The notes below the pieces were generated by a model, which had not been told where the DNA came from, ran no database searches, and saw only the letters and a program-made list of their open reading frames with translations. Of a stretch of DNA of 64,000 nt, positions 51,945-61,513 are shown piece by piece. The translations under genes were made by a program, and so were the position numbers. The stretch is taken from contig NZ_JAGPXB010000001.1 in assembly GCF_018069925.1 (NCBI RefSeq), forward strand, positions 594,423 through 658,422, in the 5' to 3' direction. Source of the stretch: Flavobacterium erciyesense. Its GTDB lineage: Bacteria; Bacteroidota; Bacteroidia; Flavobacteriales; Flavobacteriaceae. Within the stretch, counting starts at the first letter, position 1, and each line of letters opens with the position of its first letter.

Positions 51945-53816
51945 CTACTGTTTAAAAACGTTATTCTCTTTTTTAATATCAGCCATTAAACTGCTTGGGT
52001 CAATGGTAATACTTTTTATAGCTGATTTTGCTTTAGGAAGATTCAACTCGTAAGTTGGGTATGCCCAAGCCCAATCAGAAAGTACGGTTCTTTTAATTGC
52101 CGGATACGGATTTTCTTTTTCAAAACTCATCATGCGCAAAGGCACGTAAAAAGTTTCTACTGTTCCATCTGTATATTCTACAAGCAAATCAATTGGCATT
52201 GGCATTCTGCCAATTCTCTCCAAAACTACTTTGGTTTGACCCGCATTTTCAGTTACTTCTTTAATTCCGTAATCAATCGTGTTGGTTGTTTGTGTCCAAT
52301 CTGTTAAATACCAATCTAAGTTAGCTCCTGAAACTCTCTCAGCAGTTCTTTTAATATCATTAGGCGTAGGATGCTTGAATTTGAAATCGCTATAATACTT
52401 TTTCAAAGTCTTCATCAAATTGTCTTTCCCGATCAAATAAACTAATTGTGTCAAGAAAAGTTCTCCTTTGCTGTACGAACTAATACTGTACACTCTGTTC
52501 TCATCAAAACGATCCGCATGCGTACTTTGAGGCAATTCTTTACCTGAATTTACCATAGAAAAATATCCTGCATAACCTCCCGCAAATGGGTTTTGTGCTT
52601 TTTTCTCTGCAAGTTCATTCATTCCTAAGTCTTCTAAAAACGATGTAAAACCTTCATCCATCCAGCCGTGTTTAGACTCGTTTGAGGCTAATACATGTTG
52701 GAACCAAGAGTGCGCCATTTCGTGAGCCGTTACGCCCAACAATCCTTCAAATTTACCTTGCCCCAAAATCAAAGTACACATGGCATACTCCATTCCGCCA
52801 TCGCCACCTTGAATAACGGAATATTGTTTGTACGGATACTCACCCACAGTTTTGTTGTAAAACTCCATCAATTTTACAGTCAACGGCTGTAAATTTTTCC
52901 AGTTTTCAATGTATTGCGGATTGTTTTTGTACAAAAAGTGAATGTCAACACCATTTGGACCTTTGGCAATATCATGAATATAGTTTTTGTCAGCTGCCCA
53001 AGTAAAGTCGTGAACCATTGGTGCTTTAAAATGCCATGTAAGTGTTTTTGCTTTTTTAGGAATGGTAACCACTGTGCCTTGAGCTTGGTAACCGTGACCA
53101 ATTTCATTTGGATTTTGCAAGTAACCTGTTCCACCTAAAACATAGTTTTTATCGATAGTAATTTTTACATCAAAGTCGCCCCAAACTCCGTGAAATTCTC
53201 TTGCGATATACGGATCTGCGTGCCAACCTTCAAAATCAAATTCGGCTAATTTAGGATACCATTGTGCCATTGACAATTCAACTCCTTCAGCATTATTGCG
53301 TCCTGAACGACGAATTTGTACCGGAACTTGACCGTCAAAATCTAGTGTAAAAGTAGTTTTAGAATTCGGTAAAATAGGCTTAGCCAAAGTTACTTCGAGT
53401 ATGGTTCCCACCTCTTTTGCAGTAGCGGCAATACCATCTTGTTTGAAATTAGTTACGTGTAGAAATCCAATTTCGTTAGGTTTCAAATTTTTGATGCGAC
53501 TTTCTTTTACTTCTTTGTCACCTACTTTTACTTTAGACACCATTCTGCCATCAGGATCTTTGATGTTTTGAATGCGCGCATCCATTTCGCTTCCTGGCTG
53601 AAAAGCGTTGTTAAATAAATGGTAATACACTTTTCTTAACGTATCCGAAGAATTGTTAGTGTACACCAGCTCTTGCGCTCCTTTGTACTTATAGGTAGCT
53701 ACATCGAGTGCAACTTCCATTTTGTAGTTTGCATGCTGCTGCCAATACGCATTACTTTGTGCCCAAACACTACCAAAACCAGTAGTTAAAAGAGCGCATA
53801 AAAATAGTTTTTTCAT
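51945..53816 (-). CDS. M1 family metallopeptidase (aminopeptidase-like)
   Basis: A 623-residue exported peptidase with a signal peptide (ending SVWAQ, residue 20). The zinc site is H365-E-M-A-H369 with E388 in MDEGF; the substrate-amine motif is GGMEYAM (340-346). It is an aminopeptidase-type zinc enzyme acting on peptides in the periplasm or outside the cell. There is no type IX sorting domain at the C-terminus, so periplasmic location is more likely. Confidence 0.93.
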   Translation of the reverse strand: MKKLFLCALLTTGFGSVWAQSNAYWQQHANYKMEVALDVATYKYKGAQELVYTNNSSDTLRKVYYHLFNNAFQPGSEMDARIQNIKDPDGRMVSKVKVGDKEVKESRIKNLKPNEIGFLHVTNFKQDGIAATAKEVGTILEVTLAKPILPNSKTTFTLDFDGQVPVQIRRSGRNNAEGVELSMAQWYPKLAEFDFEGWHADPYIAREFHGVWGDFDVKITIDKNYVLGGTGYLQNPNEIGHGYQAQGTVVTIPKKAKTLTWHFKAPMVHDFTWAADKNYIHDIAKGPNGVDIHFLYKNNPQYIENWKNLQPLTVKLMEFYNKTVGEYPYKQYSVIQGGDGGMEYAMCTLILGQGKFEGLLGVTAHEMAHSWFQHVLASNESKHGWMDEGFTSFLEDLGMNELAEKKAQNPFAGGYAGYFSMVNSGKELPQSTHADRFDENRVYSISSYSKGELFLTQLVYLIGKDNLMKTLKKYYSDFKFKHPTPNDIKRTAERVSGANLDWYLTDWTQTTNTIDYGIKEVTENAGQTKVVLERIGRMPMPIDLLVEYTDGTVETFYVPLRMMSFEKENPYPAIKRTVLSDWAWAYPTYELNLPKAKSAIKSITIDPSSLMADIKKENNVFKQ

Positions 53817-53878
53817 AAGTGGTTAAAATAAAAAATGGAAGGACGATTTGTCCTTCCATAAAATTAAGTTTCTATTAG

Positions 53879-55507
53879 TTATTTTGACATTCTCTCAGCC
53901 ATCAATAATGCATTGTAAGCATTTACAATTTTACCTGATTGTGATAGTGTGGTAAACGAACGTTTGTCTGTTGGTTTTCCGCCTACAATTACTTCAGTAG
54001 TTATCGCAACTCCTGAATCCATCAAGATTTGTTTTACTTGTTTCGCTGATAATTTTGGATAGTATGAACGAATCAATGCTGCAACTCCTGCTGTGTTTGG
54101 TGCAGCCATTGAAGTTCCTTGTAAATATTGGTATTCGTTATTTGGAGTGGTTGCATAAATTTTTACTCCTGGTGCAAAAACGTCTACATTTAATTTACCA
54201 ATGTTAGAAAAACGAGCGACTACTTTTTCTCCGTACTCATAATTCAATGCTCCAATTGTAATTACGTTTGAAGCAAACTCTTTTACTTTATCATCAGAAT
54301 CGTTCGGGAAATTTTCGGCAAAGTCAATATCTTTCGCATCGTTTCCGGCTGCGTGTACAAAAAGCACGTCTTTTTTCTCTGCATATTTGATCGCGTCATA
54401 CACCCACTGCTTGTGAGGTGAAAAAGCCTTACCAAAACTTCCGTTGATTACTTTCGCGCCATTATCAACAGCATAACGAATACCTAATGCAATATCTTTA
54501 TCGTACTCATCTCCGTCTGGTACGGCACGAACCGTTAAAATTTGAACATTGTTTGCTACACCATCTCCACCTAAATTGTTACCTCTAACTTGAGCCACAA
54601 TTCCGGCAACGTGTGTACCATGCAAAATTTCGCTTTTATCTGGACCCATTACGTTGTTGTTCCCGTACTTGGTATCAGTAATATCGTTTGGATTGTCGCC
54701 AACCACCTTACGATAATCCGTTTTCAGGTTGTCACCATTAATAAGTGCATCTTGAGCATCTTTTTGTTTTTGAACTGCAACTTTCAACTCAGCAACTGGT
54801 AAACCATAACCCAACATTTGTTGCATTGTAGTTTTGCTTTTTAGTAAATCAGCATCTTGAGTTGTAATTGCTTTTACCTCTTCTGCGGTATAAACAGCTT
54901 TACCTAAATGCTTCGCAATTGCAGCATCGCTTGTGGTTAATGTGCTAATCATTTGCTCCGAGCGTGCTTTTATTGTTGCTGCTTCGGCTACTTTTTTATC
55001 ATTTACTGCTTTGGCTTCTTGAAATGTTTTTTCGTCAACCAAATTTTTGTCTCTAATGATTCTTTCGTATTCAACATTTTCTTTGGTGATATCACCCAAG
55101 AAATTCCAACCGTGAATATCATCTACGTAACCATTTTTATCGTCGTCGATTCCGTTTCCTGCAATTTCCTTAGCATTGGTCCACAAAACCGATTTTAAAT
55201 CTTCATGCTCGATATCAACACCTGAGTCTACAATACCTACAATAACAGGTACTCCTTTTTTACCTTTTAACAATTCAGCATAAGCTTTATCAACACTCAT
55301 TCCAGGAATGGTGTCGCTTACAATATCAAGGTGACTCCAACGTTTCAATTCGTTTTCTGTTAAAGCCGCTTTCTTCTGTACATTTAACGGTGCAGAAATT
55401 GGAGCCAAATTAGCTGTCGCAGTACTCGAAACTTGTTTTGCAGCGCCACATCCTACTAAAGCAAGCATGGCAAAAGCAGAAATGTAGATAGGTTTGATGG
55501 TATTCAT
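53879..55507 (-). CDS. lipoprotein serine protease of the subtilisin family (S8)
   Basis: A 542-residue protease with a lipoprotein signal (ALVGC, Cys 20). The catalytic triad is D94 (VGIVDSGVD), H296 (HGTHVAG) and S466 (GTSMAAP). Between D94 and H296 lie about 200 residues, against about 32 in subtilisin; part is a calcium-type DDDKNGYVDD loop, and the rest a long helical insert (residues about 140-270). It is expected to be anchored in the outer membrane. The insert is shared, as far as I recall, with other Bacteroidota S8 enzymes. Confidence 0.93.
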   Translation of the reverse strand: MNTIKPIYISAFAMLALVGCGAAKQVSSTATANLAPISAPLNVQKKAALTENELKRWSHLDIVSDTIPGMSVDKAYAELLKGKKGVPVIVGIVDSGVDIEHEDLKSVLWTNAKEIAGNGIDDDKNGYVDDIHGWNFLGDITKENVEYERIIRDKNLVDEKTFQEAKAVNDKKVAEAATIKARSEQMISTLTTSDAAIAKHLGKAVYTAEEVKAITTQDADLLKSKTTMQQMLGYGLPVAELKVAVQKQKDAQDALINGDNLKTDYRKVVGDNPNDITDTKYGNNNVMGPDKSEILHGTHVAGIVAQVRGNNLGGDGVANNVQILTVRAVPDGDEYDKDIALGIRYAVDNGAKVINGSFGKAFSPHKQWVYDAIKYAEKKDVLFVHAAGNDAKDIDFAENFPNDSDDKVKEFASNVITIGALNYEYGEKVVARFSNIGKLNVDVFAPGVKIYATTPNNEYQYLQGTSMAAPNTAGVAALIRSYYPKLSAKQVKQILMDSGVAITTEVIVGGKPTDKRSFTTLSQSGKIVNAYNALLMAERMSK

Positions 55508-55584
55508 GGATATTTACTTTTAAAAATTTTATAAAATATTGGTCTAAAATAATTGATTTTGTTACACAAATAAAAGGATTAACA

Positions 55585-56445
55585 CTACGTTAAGATTTCA
55601 TCACAACTATAAACTTGTTGTAGTCGAACTCCTTTTTCAGTTTGTACTACAGTAACTATTTCATTGTGGGCATCATGCTCTAAAAACAAATAGTATTCTT
55701 GGTTTGCGGCTGTAGTCAATAATTTACTCTTTTCCGGCATTGTCAATAATGGTCTGGTATCATATCCCATCACATACGGAATTGGAATATGCCCGGCTGT
55801 AGCCAATAAATCGGCGCAAAAAACGATGGTTTTACCTTTATATTGAATGTGCGGAATCATCTGTTTTTCGGTATGTCCATCTACAAAAAAGATTCCAAAT
55901 CCTAATTCAGATTTTTCAAGAAAATCACCTTCAGGTCTTTTTATAAAATGCAATTGACCACTTTCTTGCATGGGCAAGATATTCTCAGACAAAAACGAAG
56001 CTTTCTCCCTCGGGTTTGGTTTTGTAGCCCATTCCCAATGATTTTCGTTGGTCCAAAATTTAGCGTTTTTAAAGGCTGGTTCGTAACCCGTTTTGTCTTT
56101 ATTCCATTGTACACTTCCACCACAATGGTCAAAATGCAAATGCGTCATAAACACATCCGTAATATCGTCGCGGTGAAAACCGTATTTTGCCAAAGATTTA
56201 TCTAAAGAATGAGAACCCCATAAAGAATAGTATCCGAAAAACTTATCAGATTGTTTGTTTCCCATTCCGGTGTCTATCAAAATCAAGCGATTTTCCTCTT
56301 CAATTAGTAAACAACGTGCCGCAATATCAATGAGGTTATTGGCATCAGCAGGATTGGTTTTGTTCCAGATGGTTTTGGGAACCACGCCAAACATAGCACC
56401 GCCATCTAATTTAAAATTACCCGTTTCTATTGGATATAGTTTCAT
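55585..56445 (-). CDS. MBL-fold metallo-hydrolase
   Basis: A 286-residue hydrolase with the zinc motif H102-L-H104-F-D106-H107 and a later FVDGHTEKQ histidine and FCADLLATAGH aspartate/histidine. The arrangement (LIDTGMGN, THLHFDHCGG) is like the lactonase branch of the metallo-beta-lactamase fold, so a lactone or ester substrate is possible. No signal peptide. It stands alone between the S8 and M48 peptidase genes. Confidence 0.88.
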   Translation of the reverse strand: MKLYPIETGNFKLDGGAMFGVVPKTIWNKTNPADANNLIDIAARCLLIEEENRLILIDTGMGNKQSDKFFGYYSLWGSHSLDKSLAKYGFHRDDITDVFMTHLHFDHCGGSVQWNKDKTGYEPAFKNAKFWTNENHWEWATKPNPREKASFLSENILPMQESGQLHFIKRPEGDFLEKSELGFGIFFVDGHTEKQMIPHIQYKGKTIVFCADLLATAGHIPIPYVMGYDTRPLLTMPEKSKLLTTAANQEYYLFLEHDAHNEIVTVVQTEKGVRLQQVYSCDEILT

Positions 56446-56576
56446 AATGTATCAAAATTGTAAGCTCTAAAATTAAGCATATTTATTGATACCGAACTAA
56501 AAGTATGTAAAAACAAATTGCACCCAAACCAATACACAACTGATGCGCAATGGTTTAAATGCAATTTGATTTTAGA

Positions 56577-57647
56577 TTATTTTTTTAATTGTTGAAATAA
56601 CTGTTGCAGCTTACTGTTTGCCTCAACTTGCTGCGGAGTAGATTTAACCAACTGTCTAGTGGTTGCAATGCGCTGCTTTGTAACAGGGTGCGAACTTAAA
56701 AATTCTGGGATAATAGAATCACCTTCGTCTTGTAGTCTTTTAAATAAATTCAACATTCCGTTTGGATCTACTTTGTTTTTGACAACAATCGCGAAACCTT
56801 CACGATCAGCTTCTTGTTCGAACTCACGAGAAAACGACAATGATTGAAAACTATTTACGTTATCACCTATTGTAGCCATGATTCCATTGGCATCACCTAA
56901 AATTGCGGAGATAAACAAATAACCAGACAAGTTGCGACAAAGCATTTTCATCGAATGGCGATTGTTAACGTGCGCGGCTTCGTGGCCTAAAAGTGCAACT
57001 AACTCATCGTAATTTTGCATCTTGTCTACAATTCCGGAATATACCACAATGGTACCATCAGGCAAAGCAAAAGCGTTTACAATATCCTCTTCAACAAAAA
57101 TGAATTTCAATTTCTTTTTATTGTTCAGTTGTAACTCTTTTGCGAAAGCGTTTAAGACTTTAGATTTATCCGAAGCTACATCTGAGAACAGTAAATTATC
57201 GCTGATAAACGTTCCGCTCATGGTATCATCAAAACTCTCAGGAATTAGCGCTACTGATTTTTCGCCCACCCACGGAATCGCGTAAACATAGGTCAGGCCA
57301 ATTAAACCCAAAATCACAAGTCCCAAAACAAGATGAAATTTCATGCCCGATGCTAGCATTTTTTCGTACCAACCTATTTGCTTGTTTTCTTTACGAAATT
57401 TTAAAATAGCAGCTGCAAATGTAGAGTCTGTGATTTTTAAAATTGCTATGCCGTCTGGTTGCTGTTTTTGCAATTGTAGGGTTGTGCCCACGTTTTCAAA
57501 ACTCAGTTCACCCAGCAACCAGCGCTCTACTGTAGCTGTTTCGGTTTGAAACTGAAGAACACCATTTAGTGTGTTCAAAACAATAGTTACTGCTTGCGGG
57601 GCGGCTGACTTGCCATCAAAATAAATTCCTGCGGCTTCTTGGTTCAT
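56577..57647 (-). CDS. M48 family metallopeptidase
   Basis: A 356-residue membrane zinc peptidase: an N-terminal domain of about 95 residues, one membrane helix (about 104-124) and the peptidase domain with H222-E-A-A-H226 and downstream glutamate in EFEQEADREGF. Such proteins resemble HtpX and BepA in fold. The gene follows the YjgN-like gene by 3 bases; M48-YjgN (DUF898) pairs are common in bacteria, and the two may work together in the envelope. Confidence 0.9.
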   Translation of the reverse strand: MNQEAAGIYFDGKSAAPQAVTIVLNTLNGVLQFQTETATVERWLLGELSFENVGTTLQLQKQQPDGIAILKITDSTFAAAILKFRKENKQIGWYEKMLASGMKFHLVLGLVILGLIGLTYVYAIPWVGEKSVALIPESFDDTMSGTFISDNLLFSDVASDKSKVLNAFAKELQLNNKKKLKFIFVEEDIVNAFALPDGTIVVYSGIVDKMQNYDELVALLGHEAAHVNNRHSMKMLCRNLSGYLFISAILGDANGIMATIGDNVNSFQSLSFSREFEQEADREGFAIVVKNKVDPNGMLNLFKRLQDEGDSIIPEFLSSHPVTKQRIATTRQLVKSTPQQVEANSKLQQLFQQLKK

Positions 57648-57650
57648 ATT

Positions 57651-58610
57651 TTAAACGATAAAATCCATATCTAAAAAGTCACTCACGTCTTCGCCGGTAG
57701 CATCTTTATAGTTTTCTTCGGTTTGGTGTAATGTATTCAAATCAATGTTACCGTCTAATTGAATGTGGTCAAAAATAAATTTCATGGTACGCGTCACAAC
57801 CCAAGAGTAACCCAATCCTAATGTAAACACAATTAGCAACATATTAATTACGATCAGGCCAATAAAATCAGCACCACTAGCAGTCGATGTAAACTCGATA
57901 CGTTTATCATCTTTATGCAAAGACAAATTGTTCACATAGTATTCAAAAATTTCTTTTTGCCACCAGAAGGAGTAAATTCCGAAAGTAAAAATTGTCAAAA
58001 AATATCCTTTGATATTCATTAATAAATAATCGCCACCATCTCCATCATAATTCATCTCGGCATCACCAAAACGAATATTACCGATAACGTATCTGCGTAA
58101 ATTCATTTGAAACCACGAGCTGTATATCCCCAAAGTAATAATTGTAAAGAAAACCCACTTGAAAAAAAGTTTAACTAATTCTGCTTGATCACCTCGGTAA
58201 CCAAAACGAATTCCTCTCCATGTGGTGCGGGACATTCTGTAACGGTACGATCCGTGAATGGCCAATGGCATAATAGCAAAAATCCCTAAATAAAGAACCA
58301 AAATACCAATACCTTGATGACCTAAGTAGGTAAGTGCACCCATTATTCCAAACAAAACAGCAAAGACTAATAAAGCTTTTAAAAATCCTTTGAACATCTC
58401 TTTACCCGTTCCATGAAAAGCAAAGGCATCATCATTTAAAGTGGTTTGACCGAATAAAAATTGTAGCGTTTTGGCCTTAGCCCATGGATAATAAAGTCCT
58501 AAAGTAACGATAGTTAAGAGCCAATTGACAATTACGATACCGAAAAAAGTCTCCCCTTTTCCTTTAAAATCGAGTTGATAGTGCATTTTGCTTGGTACAT
58601 TTTCTTCCAT
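57651..58610 (-). CDS. YjgN/DUF898 family membrane protein
   Basis: A 319-residue inner-membrane protein of two similar halves, with repeated GxYxPWA/YSWxxxx and ITLGIYSSWFQ motifs characteristic of DUF898 (YjgN). Several helices (about residues 22-45, 75-100, 160-185, 210-225, 250-275). Function is not established. Upstream of the M48 peptidase in a two-gene unit. Confidence 0.88.
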   Translation of the reverse strand: MEENVPSKMHYQLDFKGKGETFFGIVIVNWLLTIVTLGLYYPWAKAKTLQFLFGQTTLNDDAFAFHGTGKEMFKGFLKALLVFAVLFGIMGALTYLGHQGIGILVLYLGIFAIMPLAIHGSYRYRMSRTTWRGIRFGYRGDQAELVKLFFKWVFFTIITLGIYSSWFQMNLRRYVIGNIRFGDAEMNYDGDGGDYLLMNIKGYFLTIFTFGIYSFWWQKEIFEYYVNNLSLHKDDKRIEFTSTASGADFIGLIVINMLLIVFTLGLGYSWVVTRTMKFIFDHIQLDGNIDLNTLHQTEENYKDATGEDVSDFLDMDFIV

Positions 58611-58748
58611 AAATAGTTTTTTTTGTTTGTTTGTAAGTTATAAAGCGTTAAAAGTAATATAATAAAATTAAAATGCGCAAATAACTAAATTCTATTTTTG
58701 CATTAGTTATAATAATGTTATCAATTATGGAAAAAGTATTTTAAACAC

Positions 58749-58756
58749 TATCTTTG
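58749..58756 (+). promoter_or_regulatory. -7 promoter element of the suf cluster
   Basis: TATCTTTG, 29 bases before the ATG of the IscA-like gene; likely the start of the suf transcript. No clear -33 element. Confidence 0.5.
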
Positions 58757-58785
58757 CGTTTAATTTAGACAAAATCAATATAAAC

Positions 58786-59115
58786 ATGATAAAGGTATCT
58801 GACACTGCCAAAAAGAAAATTATCGACTTAATGCAAGACGATGGTTTTAATGCTGCTACAGATTATGTACGAGTAGGTGTAAAAAGCGGCGGCTGCTCTG
58901 GATTGTCATATGATTTAAAATTTGACAAAAACAAAGGAGACGATGATAAAATATTCATTGACAACGACATAACTATAGCGGTTGAAAAAAAATCTTTTCT
59001 ATACCTAGCAGGAACTATTTTAGAGTTTTCTGGTGGATTAAACGGAAAAGGTTTTGTATTTAACAATCCGAATGCAACAAGAACTTGCGGTTGTGGCGAG
59101 AGTTTCTCTCTTTAA
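58786..59115 (+). CDS. A-type iron-sulfur carrier (IscA/SufA-like)
   Basis: A 109-residue HesB/IscA-type protein with the three cluster-binding cysteines C37 (SGGCSGL), C101 and C103 (TCGCG). It passes Fe-S clusters from the SufBCD scaffold to target proteins. First gene of the plus-strand suf cluster; the next gene is not suf but a four-helix-bundle gene, then sufB. Confidence 0.93.
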   Translation: MIKVSDTAKKKIIDLMQDDGFNAATDYVRVGVKSGGCSGLSYDLKFDKNKGDDDKIFIDNDITIAVEKKSFLYLAGTILEFSGGLNGKGFVFNNPNATRTCGCGESFSL

Positions 59116-59143
59116 ATTTAAAGATTGAAAAATTAAAAGATTA
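59115..59143. repeat. left repeat arm flanking four-helix-bundle gene 2
   Basis: Words atttaaagattgaaaaatt; the 11-mer atttaaagatt (59116-59126) has its complement at 59533-59543 beyond the gene. Same family as the recO-porZ spacer. Confidence 0.72.
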
Positions 59144-59151
59144 ATGAAAGC

Positions 59152-59520
59152 ATGGCAAAATCATTTGAAGAATTTGATGTTCATAAAAAAGGTGTTGTCT
59201 TGACCAAATTAGTTTTTCAATTATTAAATAATAAATCTTTAGAAAAGGAATTTGGTTTTAAAGACCAAATAAAAAGAGCTGTAGTTTCGATTACAAATAA
59301 TATTGCCGAAGGTTCAGAATACAACAGTAATAGACAATTTACAAGATATTTAAAAATCTCCAAAGGCAGTTGCGCTGAGGTTAGAAATATGTTGATATTA
59401 GCAAGAGAGTTAGGTTTTTGCAATCAAGAGGAGATTCAGATAGGTTATAATTTAACAATTGAAATTTCTCAAAACCTTTCTAATTTTATTAAATATTTAG
59501 ACACAAATAATAAAGGTTAA
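59152..59520 (+). CDS. four-helix-bundle protein, S23/IVP family (2)
   Basis: A 122-residue helical protein like that at 11.8 kb; diagnostic part ITNNIAEGSEYNS after QIKRAVVS, then LKISKGSCAEVRNML. It lies within the suf cluster between the IscA-like gene and sufB, bordered by inverted arms of agatttaaag words. Full length and open. The function is unknown; its position in an essential operon makes a specific role in Fe-S assembly unlikely, and a passenger role more likely, but this is inference. Confidence 0.9.
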   Translation: MAKSFEEFDVHKKGVVLTKLVFQLLNNKSLEKEFGFKDQIKRAVVSITNNIAEGSEYNSNRQFTRYLKISKGSCAEVRNMLILARELGFCNQEEIQIGYNLTIEISQNLSNFIKYLDTNNKG

Positions 59521-59522
59521 TG

Positions 59523-59561
59523 TTCAATTTTGAATCTTTAAATCTTTAAATCTTTAAATCA
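59523..59561. repeat. right repeat arm flanking four-helix-bundle gene 2
   Basis: Three tandem copies of aatctttaa-type words (59533-59560) complementary to the left arm. Confidence 0.75.
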
Positions 59562-59563
59562 CA

Positions 59564-61012
59564 ATGAGTAAATACACAGAAGACGATTTAAAAATCGAAC
59601 TCGAAAATAAAGAATACGAATACGGATTTTATACCGAGTTGGAAGCCGAAACGTTTCCTATTGGTTTAAATGAAGATATTGTTCGTGCCATTTCACTTAA
59701 AAAAGAAGAACCACAATGGATGACCGATTGGCGCCTTGAGGCTTTTCGTGCTTGGGAGCAAATGGTAGAACCAGAATGGGCTAACGTACGTTATGAAAAA
59801 CCAGATTTTCAAGCCATATCATACTACTCTGCACCAAAAGCAGTTGATCCTAACAAAACATTAGATGATGTAGATCCGGAACTTTTGGAAATGTACAAAA
59901 AGTTAGGTATCTCTGTTGATGAGCAAAAAATGATGAATAATGTGGCCATGGATATCGTAGTTGACTCGGTATCAGTTGCAACAACATTCAAGAAAACATT
60001 AGGCGAAAAAGGAATTATTTTCATGAGTATTTCTGAAGCCATTAAAGAATATCCAGAATTAGTTCGCAAATATTTAGGAACTGTAGTGCCACAAAAAGAC
60101 AACTTTTACGCTGCCTTAAACTCGGCCGTATTCTCTGATGGATCTTTTTGTTACATCCCAAAAGGCGTTCGTTGCCCAATGGAACTTTCTACTTATTTCC
60201 GTATCAATCAAGCCGGTACCGGACAATTTGAAAGAACCTTACTTATTGCTGATGAAGGAAGCTACGTATCATACCTTGAAGGTTGTACTGCTCCTAGTCG
60301 TGATGAAAACCAATTACACGCTGCAGTAGTTGAGCTGATTGCTCTTGACGATGCCGAAATAAAATATTCAACCGTACAAAACTGGTATCCTGGTAACAAA
60401 GAAGGAAAAGGTGGTGTGTATAATTTTGTAACTAAAAGAGGAATTTGCGAGAAAAACGCAAAAATTTCTTGGACACAAGTAGAAACTGGCTCAGCAGTAA
60501 CTTGGAAATATCCATCGGTAGTTTTAAAAGGGGATAATTCAGTTGGTGAGTTTTATTCAATTGCGGTAACTAATAATTTCCAGCAAGCTGATACGGGTAC
60601 TAAAATGGTTCACCTTGGTAAAAACACTAAATCGACTATTATCTCGAAAGGAATTTCAGCTGGAAAATCACAAAACAGTTACCGTGGTTTGGTTCGAATT
60701 AGTGCCAATGCCGAAAATGCTCGTAATTTCTCGCAATGCGACTCTTTATTAATGGGGAACAAGTGTGGAGCACATACATTTCCGTACATTGAGAGTAAAA
60801 ATCCAACGGCGAAAATTGAACACGAGGCTACGACAAGTAAAATTGGTGAAGACCAAGTTTTTTATTGCAACCAACGTGGTATTCCAACTGAAAAAGCAAT
60901 TGCATTAATTGTAAACGGTTTCAGTAAAGATGTATTGAATAAGTTGCCAATGGAATTTGCGGTAGAAGCACAAAAATTATTGGAAATTTCTCTTGAAGGT
61001 TCGGTGGGATAA
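59564..61012 (+). CDS. sufB: Fe-S cluster assembly protein SufB
   Basis: A 482-residue core subunit of the SufBCD scaffold complex on which Fe-S clusters are built. Typical segments: [44 protein letters not shown] and the conserved C-terminal [21 protein letters not shown]. Cysteine in EGCTAP is the usual cluster-related residue. Normal length. Flanked on both sides by spacers and four-helix-bundle genes. Confidence 0.96.
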   Translation: MSKYTEDDLKIELENKEYEYGFYTELEAETFPIGLNEDIVRAISLKKEEPQWMTDWRLEAFRAWEQMVEPEWANVRYEKPDFQAISYYSAPKAVDPNKTLDDVDPELLEMYKKLGISVDEQKMMNNVAMDIVVDSVSVATTFKKTLGEKGIIFMSISEAIKEYPELVRKYLGTVVPQKDNFYAALNSAVFSDGSFCYIPKGVRCPMELSTYFRINQAGTGQFERTLLIADEGSYVSYLEGCTAPSRDENQLHAAVVELIALDDAEIKYSTVQNWYPGNKEGKGGVYNFVTKRGICEKNAKISWTQVETGSAVTWKYPSVVLKGDNSVGEFYSIAVTNNFQQADTGTKMVHLGKNTKSTIISKGISAGKSQNSYRGLVRISANAENARNFSQCDSLLMGNKCGAHTFPYIESKNPTAKIEHEATTSKIGEDQVFYCNQRGIPTEKAIALIVNGFSKDVLNKLPMEFAVEAQKLLEISLEGSVG

Positions 61013-61015
61013 GAA

Positions 61016-61074
61016 AATGTTTAAAGTTTAAGGTTTAAAGTTGAGCAACTTATCACTAACTTTAAACCTTAAAC
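61016..61074. repeat. hairpin spacer of the tttaaacctt family
   Basis: A perfect 17-bp stem: gtttaaggtttaaagtt (61026-61042) and aactttaaaccttaaac (61058-61074), loop 15 bases. Confidence 0.9.
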
Positions 61075-61082
61075 AAAAATGA

Positions 61083-61473
61083 ATGGCGACAATAACTAGG
61101 TTTGAAGATTTAGAAATTTGGAAAGAGGCTCGACGACTGGCCAAAGAAATTCATATTATTGCTGTAGAATCAGATTTAAAAAATGATTTCAGATTTAAGG
61201 ATCAAATAAAAGCATCATCTGGCTCAGTAATGGACAATATTGCTGAAGGTTTTGAAAGAAACGGAAATTTAGAATTTAGACAATTTTTATCTATCGCAAA
61301 AGGATCCGCTGTAGAAACACGATCTCAATTATACCGCGTTTTGGATTATAATTATAATCAGTGAAGAAAAGTTTGAAATTTTAAAAACTGACTTCGAAAA
61401 TTTAAGTGGAAAAATAAACAATTTTATATCATATTTAAACAAGAAAGATTTTAAAGGCACCAAGTTTCAGTAA
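61083..61473 (+). pseudogene. four-helix-bundle gene, S23/IVP family (3), frameshifted
   Basis: The open frame (61083-61364) encodes 93 residues with [13 protein letters not shown] and then stops just after LDYNYN. The following sequence reads on in another frame as [20 protein letters not shown] to a stop at 61471. Removing one A near 61360 would restore a protein of about 128 residues (DYNYISEEKF), the usual length. So this copy is broken near its end, or was read with a sequencing error. Confidence 0.82.
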
Positions 61474-61480
61474 ACACGAG

Positions 61481-61508
61481 AACTTTAAACTTTAAACCTT
61501 AAACAAAA
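61481..61508. repeat. right repeat arm flanking four-helix-bundle gene 3
   Basis: aactttaaactttaaacctt and on; positions 61489-61504 repeat 16 bases of the right arm of the upstream hairpin (61059-61074). Confidence 0.8.
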
Positions 61509-61513
61509 AAAAC

